A stretch of 64,000 nucleotides of DNA from Mesorhizobium sp. CA8 (lineage in GTDB: Bacteria; Pseudomonadota; Alphaproteobacteria; Rhizobiales; Rhizobiaceae), in contig NZ_JAIUHG010000033.1 in NCBI RefSeq assembly GCF_020164955.1, positions 1 to 64,000 of the forward strand. The letters are read 5' to 3'. Position numbers and translations under genes: made by a program. The notes under the pieces are model-generated. The model was not told the DNA's origin and ran no database searches. It was given only the letters and a program-made list of their open reading frames with translations. Each line of letters begins with the position of its first letter. The stretch's first letter is position 1. Of this stretch, positions 59,929 through 64,000 are shown piece by piece.

Positions 59929-60993
59929 TCACCGGCCGGCGCGCGCCAGCCCATGCGCCACCAGACGGTCGATGACCTCCGGATAGCTGACGCCGCTCGC
60001 CGCCATGGCCTTGGCGTACATGCTGATGTTGGTGAAGCCGGGAATGGTGTTGAGTTCGTTGATCAGAAAATTCATGTCCGGCATCAGGAAGAAGTCGACG
60101 CGGGCCATGCCATCGCAGCCGAGCGCCCTGAACGCCCTTGCGGCCATATCGCGCATGGCATCCTCGACCTCCTGCGGCAGCTCGGCTGGCACAATCAAGG
60201 CCGCGCCATTCTCGTCGATATATTTGGCGTTGTAGTCGTAGAAACCGTGGCTCTCCGCGGGCACGATCTCGCCCGGCCGCGAGACGAAGAGTTCGCCCGC
60301 GGGGCTCTCCAGCACGCTGTATTCGATCTCGCGGCCACGGACGAATTCCTCCGCCAGCAGCTTGCGATCATGCTGGAAGGCTTCGGTCAGGGCCCGATCG
60401 AATTCCTGGCTGGCGTTGACCTTTGCGACGCCGACCGACGAGCCCTGCCGCGCCGGCTTGATGAACAGCGGCAGGCCAAGCTGGTCTTCCAGTTCGGCGA
60501 GCGAAGGCGCCGCACCTTCACCGATCGTCACCGAGCGCGCCACAGGCAGTCCGGCCGCCTTCAGCAGCCGCTTGGCAATATCCTTGTCGAGCGCCGTCGC
60601 GGAACCCAGTATGCCGCAGCCGGCGAGCGGCACGCGTGCCACCTCGGCCAGGCCTTGCACCGCGCCGTCCTCGCCATGCAGACCGTGCAGGACCGGAAAC
60701 AGGATATCAATGGCGGGCAGGTCGTGGGGTGCCCCGCCGGCCGGGATCGCCAGCATCCGCCCATGGCCGCCCGGCACCAGGCAGAGCTGCGTGCCGGCCG
60801 ACGGCGTCGCCAGCGCGCCATCCTCGAAGCGGCTCTGCAGCCATTGCCCTTCGCGGGTGACGAAGATCGGAACGGCATCGTATTTCGCCGGCTCCAAGGC
60901 AGCCATGACGTTGGTTGCTGAAAGCAGCGATACTTCATGCTCGGCGGAGCGCCCGCCGAAGAGCACGCCAATACGAAGTCTTTTCGCCGCCAT
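59929..60993 (-). CDS. ddl: D-alanine--D-alanine ligase
   Basis: 354 residues from the ATG at 60993 (GGAG upstream); a GTG at 61008 is possible. LFGGRSAEHEVSLLSATNVM is the N-terminal signature, with HGLHGEDGAVQGL, the omega-loop region VSRPGEIVPAESHGFYDYNAK and metal ligands in INELNTIPGFT. It makes the D-Ala-D-Ala dipeptide of peptidoglycan. It stands outside any division/cell-wall cluster, so it may be a second copy (DdlA type) in the genome. Confidence 0.93.
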   Translation of the reverse strand: MAAKRLRIGVLFGGRSAEHEVSLLSATNVMAALEPAKYDAVPIFVTREGQWLQSRFEDGALATPSAGTQLCLVPGGHGRMLAIPAGGAPHDLPAIDILFPVLHGLHGEDGAVQGLAEVARVPLAGCGILGSATALDKDIAKRLLKAAGLPVARSVTIGEGAAPSLAELEDQLGLPLFIKPARQGSSVGVAKVNASQEFDRALTEAFQHDRKLLAEEFVRGREIEYSVLESPAGELFVSRPGEIVPAESHGFYDYNAKYIDENGAALIVPAELPQEVEDAMRDMAARAFRALGCDGMARVDFFLMPDMNFLINELNTIPGFTNISMYAKAMAASGVSYPEVIDRLVAHGLARAGR

Positions 60994-61161
60994 CTGGAGC
61001 TCCACCAATGATCAGGGTTGGAGCCCCGCATGCTAAACACGAGGCGCCCTTAAACTGGCTGAGCAATACGCGAAGGATTGGTGTGGATTTTGACGGGTTC
61101 GAGCAGTTCCTCAGCAGAAGCGTGAAAAGCCTCGATCCCAAACTGCGTCAACCAGGGACAT

Positions 61162-61200
61162 GGAGCGGCTCTTCGTTTTCACGAAACGAAGGACCGCTCC
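61162..61200 (-). terminator. long stem-loop after rhaD
   Basis: Outer arms GGAGCGG/CCGCTCC (7 bp) and inner arms CTTCGTTT/AAACGAAG (8 bp) separated by a 2-by-2 mismatch, loop 5 nt, starting 18 nt past the rhaD stop. No U-run. Confidence 0.65.
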
Positions 61201-61217
61201 AAGGCATGCCTAAATGT

Positions 61218-63272
61218 TCAGCGCAACGCTGCCGCGATGTTGCCGCCGTCCACTGTCGTCACATTCGCCGTGGTGCGCTCGGCCAGCGCCTGATGCAGGA
61301 AGGCCTGCGCGACGTCGTCGGCCGTCACTTCCTGCCCGAGCAGATTGCCGGACATGTATTCCTTTTCAGACACGCCGCGCGCGCCGGAACGGCTGGCGAT
61401 CATCGCATCGGTCAGAAGACCCGAGCGGATGCGGTCGGCGTTGACCGCATTGGAGCGGATGCCGTAGGCGCCGTAGTCAAGCGCATATTGCCGCGACAGG
61501 AACAATGTCGCGGCTTTCGGGATGCCGTAGGCGCCGAATTTCGGGCCGGGATTGATCGCCTGCTTGGAGGTGTTGAAGAGGAGAACGCCGCCCGTGCCCT
61601 GTTCCAGCATGATGCGCACCGCGTTCTGCGCCGCCGACTGGTGCGCGAAGAAATTGAGCTCGAAGCTTTTGCGCAGCGTCGCGTCGTCCAATTCACCGAT
61701 GCGGCCTTCCCAGGCGGCGCCGGCATTCGAGACCAGGATATCGACGCCGCCATAGACCGCGACCGCCTTGTCGAAGGCAGCGCGCATTTCGGCCGGCTTG
61801 GTGATGTCGGCGCCGACGCCGATCGAGTTGTTGCCGGCCGCCTTCGCCGCTTCCGCTGCCTTGGCTGGGTCGAGATCGACAATGACGGCATGCGCGCCAT
61901 TGGCCGCGAACAGTTTTGCCGTCGCGGCGCCGATGGCGCCGGCGCCGCCGGTGATCAGCACGACCTGGCCCGTCAGCGGCTTCGGCTTGTTGGAAGCGAG
62001 CTTCGCCTGCTCGAGAGACCAGTATTCGAGCGGAAAGAGGTCGGCCTTGGAGAGCGGATGGAATTTGCCGATCGCTTCGGCGCCGCGCACCGCCTCGATC
62101 CACATCTCGCCGACATCCGACGCGATCTTGGCATCCTTCAGCGTGCGGCCATGGCCGAACATGCCGAGGCCCGGCACCAGCGTCAGGCGCGGCATCGGGT
62201 CAAGCATGGTGCGCTTGACATCGTCCAGCGCGTCATTGGTCTCGAAATAGGCGGTGTAGTCCTTGACGAAGGCATCGACATGGCTGCGGATGACAGCCTT
62301 GTAGTCGCCGAGCTTGTCGGCGTCGGGCGCCGGTACCGCCATCGGTCCGGTCTTGATGCGGATCGACAGGTCCGGGGTCGATACCCCGCGCCCGGCCAAC
62401 TCGGCGATCTTGGCGGAATTGATGAAGTCGACGATCGCGTCCGAGGTGCGGAAGTCGCTGATCATGCGGTCGAAGCGGCCTTCGCCGCGCGCCACGGCAA
62501 CGGCGCCGCGCAGCGTCGGCGCGATGTCGCTGGGCTTGGCGAGCTTTGCCGGCAATGCTGCCTTGGCCGGCTGCGGCTTGCCGTTTTTGGCGACATAGTC
62601 CTCGGCCATGGTCACATAGTGGATCATGCGGTCGTAGGCCTGTTTGGCATCGTCGCCGAAGGTGAAGATGCCATGCTTGTCGAGGATCAGGCCCTCGACT
62701 TTTCGGTCGGCGTCGAAGATTTCCGCCGCAGCCTTGGCGAGGTCGAAGCCCGGCTTGATGTAGGGCACGTAACCCATTTTGTCGCCGAACACCTTTTTCA
62801 CCAGTGCCTTGCTGTCTTCCTGGTCTACGATGGCGAGGATCGCTGTCGAATGCGTGTGGTCGACGAACTTGTGCGGCAGGAAGGCATGAAGCAGCGTTTC
62901 GACCGACGGGTTGGGCGAGGATGGATCGATGAGGTTGGAGCGCTGCAGCGCCACCATGTCCTCGTCGGAGAGCTTGTCCAGGGAGCGCGCCTTGAGCAGC
63001 GCGCCCATTTTCACCGCCGGCAGGCCTTGCGGCTCGATGACCGCCATGTCCCAGCCGCTGCCCTTGACGCAGAGCACGTCCCATTCGTCGCCGACGAGAT
63101 CGGTGGCTTTGGTCTTGCAGGAGGTGTTGCCGCCGCCATGCAGCACCAGGCGCGGCTCGCCGCCGAGCAGGCGGGTCGTGTAGACGCGCAGCGCAAGGTC
63201 GCGGCCGACGCCCTTCCTGGCATAGTCGGCAACCATCTTTTCCGCGTCGGCGTCATTCCAAAGGTTTTGCAT
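61218..63272 (-). CDS. rhaD: bifunctional class II aldolase / short-chain dehydrogenase (RhaD-like)
   Basis: 684 residues. Residues about 20-370 are a class II (AraD/FucA-like) aldolase with metal ligands in VDHTHST and a HGIFTFG segment. Residues about 430-684 are an SDR with VLITGGAGAIGAATAKLF, SNAGAAW and the catalytic Y-G-I-P-K (FGAYGIPKAA). This matches the bifunctional rhamnulose-1-phosphate aldolase / L-lactaldehyde dehydrogenase of rhizobia. No other rhamnose gene is present in the window, so the true substrate could be another 1-phosphoketose. A SorC-family regulator lies immediately upstream on the same strand. Confidence 0.85.
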   Translation of the reverse strand: MQNLWNDADAEKMVADYARKGVGRDLALRVYTTRLLGGEPRLVLHGGGNTSCKTKATDLVGDEWDVLCVKGSGWDMAVIEPQGLPAVKMGALLKARSLDKLSDEDMVALQRSNLIDPSSPNPSVETLLHAFLPHKFVDHTHSTAILAIVDQEDSKALVKKVFGDKMGYVPYIKPGFDLAKAAAEIFDADRKVEGLILDKHGIFTFGDDAKQAYDRMIHYVTMAEDYVAKNGKPQPAKAALPAKLAKPSDIAPTLRGAVAVARGEGRFDRMISDFRTSDAIVDFINSAKIAELAGRGVSTPDLSIRIKTGPMAVPAPDADKLGDYKAVIRSHVDAFVKDYTAYFETNDALDDVKRTMLDPMPRLTLVPGLGMFGHGRTLKDAKIASDVGEMWIEAVRGAEAIGKFHPLSKADLFPLEYWSLEQAKLASNKPKPLTGQVVLITGGAGAIGAATAKLFAANGAHAVIVDLDPAKAAEAAKAAGNNSIGVGADITKPAEMRAAFDKAVAVYGGVDILVSNAGAAWEGRIGELDDATLRKSFELNFFAHQSAAQNAVRIMLEQGTGGVLLFNTSKQAINPGPKFGAYGIPKAATLFLSRQYALDYGAYGIRSNAVNADRIRSGLLTDAMIASRSGARGVSEKEYMSGNLLGQEVTADDVAQAFLHQALAERTTANVTTVDGGNIAAALR

Positions 63273-63355
63273 GTCGATCCGTCCGATTCCGTCTTTTCTT
63301 GCTCATGAACAGAAGGCCGCGACGTCGTGATGACAGAAGCGGCGAGGGTGATTTT

Positions 63356-64000
63356 CTACGAGGCCTTTTTCGTTGCCGCGCCGGCGTGCTGAAGCAGGCG
63401 CTCGGCCATATGCGCGCCGACCACCAGATGCGTGCACAGCCCGCCGGCGATGGCCGCAAGCAGCGGCTCGAACTTGCTGTCTTCCTGCACCACCATCAGT
63501 CGCTTCTCGATGGCGCGCAGCGAGGCGAGCTCGGCTGAGATGACGCGTCGGTTGTAGCTGCAGTCTAGAATCTCGCCCCTGGCGTCGATGATCTGCCCGG
63601 CGATGACGCCGGCCGCACCCTGGCTGCGCAGCGCTTCCATCTCGGCCGGCGACAGCGCGCCGCATTTCACCAGATGGCTGTCGGCGTCGACCGCGCCGAC
63701 GGAATAGAGCGCCAGATCGCAATCGGCGATGCCGGCCAGCTGATCGCGGATCACCGGCTCGGCGCGCAAGCTTTTCGCCAGCTCTTCCGTCGACAGCACC
63801 AGAGGTGCGTAGAAGTTCAGGCCCTTGGCATTGAGCCGGCGCGCGATCTCCATCGTGCACTGGTCGGGCCGATAGGAATAAGGCGCGCCGAGATTGCCGC
63901 AGAGCTGCACCACCGTGACGTCCTGCAGGTCGGCAAAGGACATGATGTCAGCGATAGTGTAGACGGTGCGGCCCCAGGCGACGCCGATGCGGTCGCCCTT
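63356..64000 (-). CDS. SorC-family sugar-binding transcriptional regulator, C-terminal part
   Basis: 215 codons inside the window; the N-terminal HTH is beyond the right edge. The open frame continues to position 64000 with KGDRIGVAWGRTVYTIADIM, the conserved GxxWGRT effector-domain motif, and later VVQLCGNLGAP, CDLALYSVGAVD and GVIAGQIIDARGEIL, all typical of the sugar-phosphate-binding domain of SorC/DeoR-like regulators. It ends 83 bp before the RhaD-like gene on the same strand and probably controls it in response to a phosphorylated sugar. Confidence 0.85.
   Translation of the reverse strand, partial: KGDRIGVAWGRTVYTIADIMSFADLQDVTVVQLCGNLGAPYSYRPDQCTMEIARRLNAKGLNFYAPLVLSTEELAKSLRAEPVIRDQLAGIADCDLALYSVGAVDADSHLVKCGALSPAEMEALRSQGAAGVIAGQIIDARGEILDCSYNRRVISAELASLRAIEKRLMVVQEDSKFEPLLAAIAGGLCTHLVVGAHMAERLLQHAGAATKKAS

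Noticed and set aside
60915..63308. Open frame of about 800 codons on the + strand opposite rhaD
   Set aside because: Antisense shadow of the RhaD-like gene; low-complexity composition and no recognisable motif.

Overview
The window is high-GC and densely packed, and looks like chromosome from a Rhizobiales bacterium close to Mesorhizobium. Reasons: sugar and amino-acid ABC transporters dominate, lumazine synthase is of the RibH2 type behind an FMN riboswitch, a DUF1127 protein is present, and short imperfect repeats beginning AGAGCAATTCC (about 60-80 bp) are scattered between genes, as in rhizobia. No tRNA, rRNA, CRISPR array, insertion sequence or replication origin was found. Family calls rest on reading the protein sequences, because no search could be run.

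Positions 1-16.8 kb hold what appears to be an almost complete D-apiose catabolic locus: D-apiose dehydrogenase (apsD), apionolactonase (apnL), D-apionate oxidoisomerase (apnO), 3-oxo-isoapionate kinase (oiaK), a RuBisCO-like protein (oiaX) and the start of an L-erythrulose-1-phosphate isomerase (lerI) cut by the window edge. Two separate sugar ABC importers are interleaved, and one has its ATPase fused to a permease. A NanR-like GntR regulator lies in the middle. GGTAT-type boxes, two of them near-identical 19-bp TGGT-N11-ACCA sites, precede four leftward transcription units and are probably its operators.

Positions 17-25 kb hold a VOC protein between two diverged direct repeats, a small secreted protein, and a complete branched-chain-amino-acid-type ABC transporter (binding protein, two permeases, two ATPases). 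This is followed by an Asp/Glu/hydantoin racemase and an FCD GntR regulator. A perfect ATTGTATACAAT palindrome lies upstream of the binding protein. Positions 25-34 kb are mixed housekeeping and accessory genes: an SDR/XRE divergent pair, a protein resembling cyanobacterial fluorescence recovery protein, LysR, methyltransferase, Lrp/MFS pair, GNAT, anmK and another SDR.

Positions 34-44 kb hold a racemase remnant, a D-methionine importer (metQ, metN, metI), a 2-oxoglutarate/Fe(II) oxygenase, an sRNA-like intergenic stretch, a LysR/quinone oxidoreductase pair, a DapA/NanA-family lyase, and an AraC regulator beside an SDR pseudogene broken by a 7-nt deletion inside its YxxxK active site. Positions 44-54 kb hold a giant LplT-PlsC-acyl-ACP synthetase fusion (aas type) preceded by three TGAAC-N3-GTTCA boxes, MgtC, class II aldolase, FMN riboswitch plus ribH2, and mtnA-mtnK.

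Positions 54-58 kb hold a sugar-type ABC transporter divergent from mtnKA across a 29-bp palindrome, suggesting uptake of methylthioribose. Positions 58-64 kb hold DUF1127, a winged-helix/TolB/TPR protein, D-Ala-D-Ala ligase, a bifunctional class II aldolase/SDR (RhaD-like) and a SorC-family regulator truncated by the window end.
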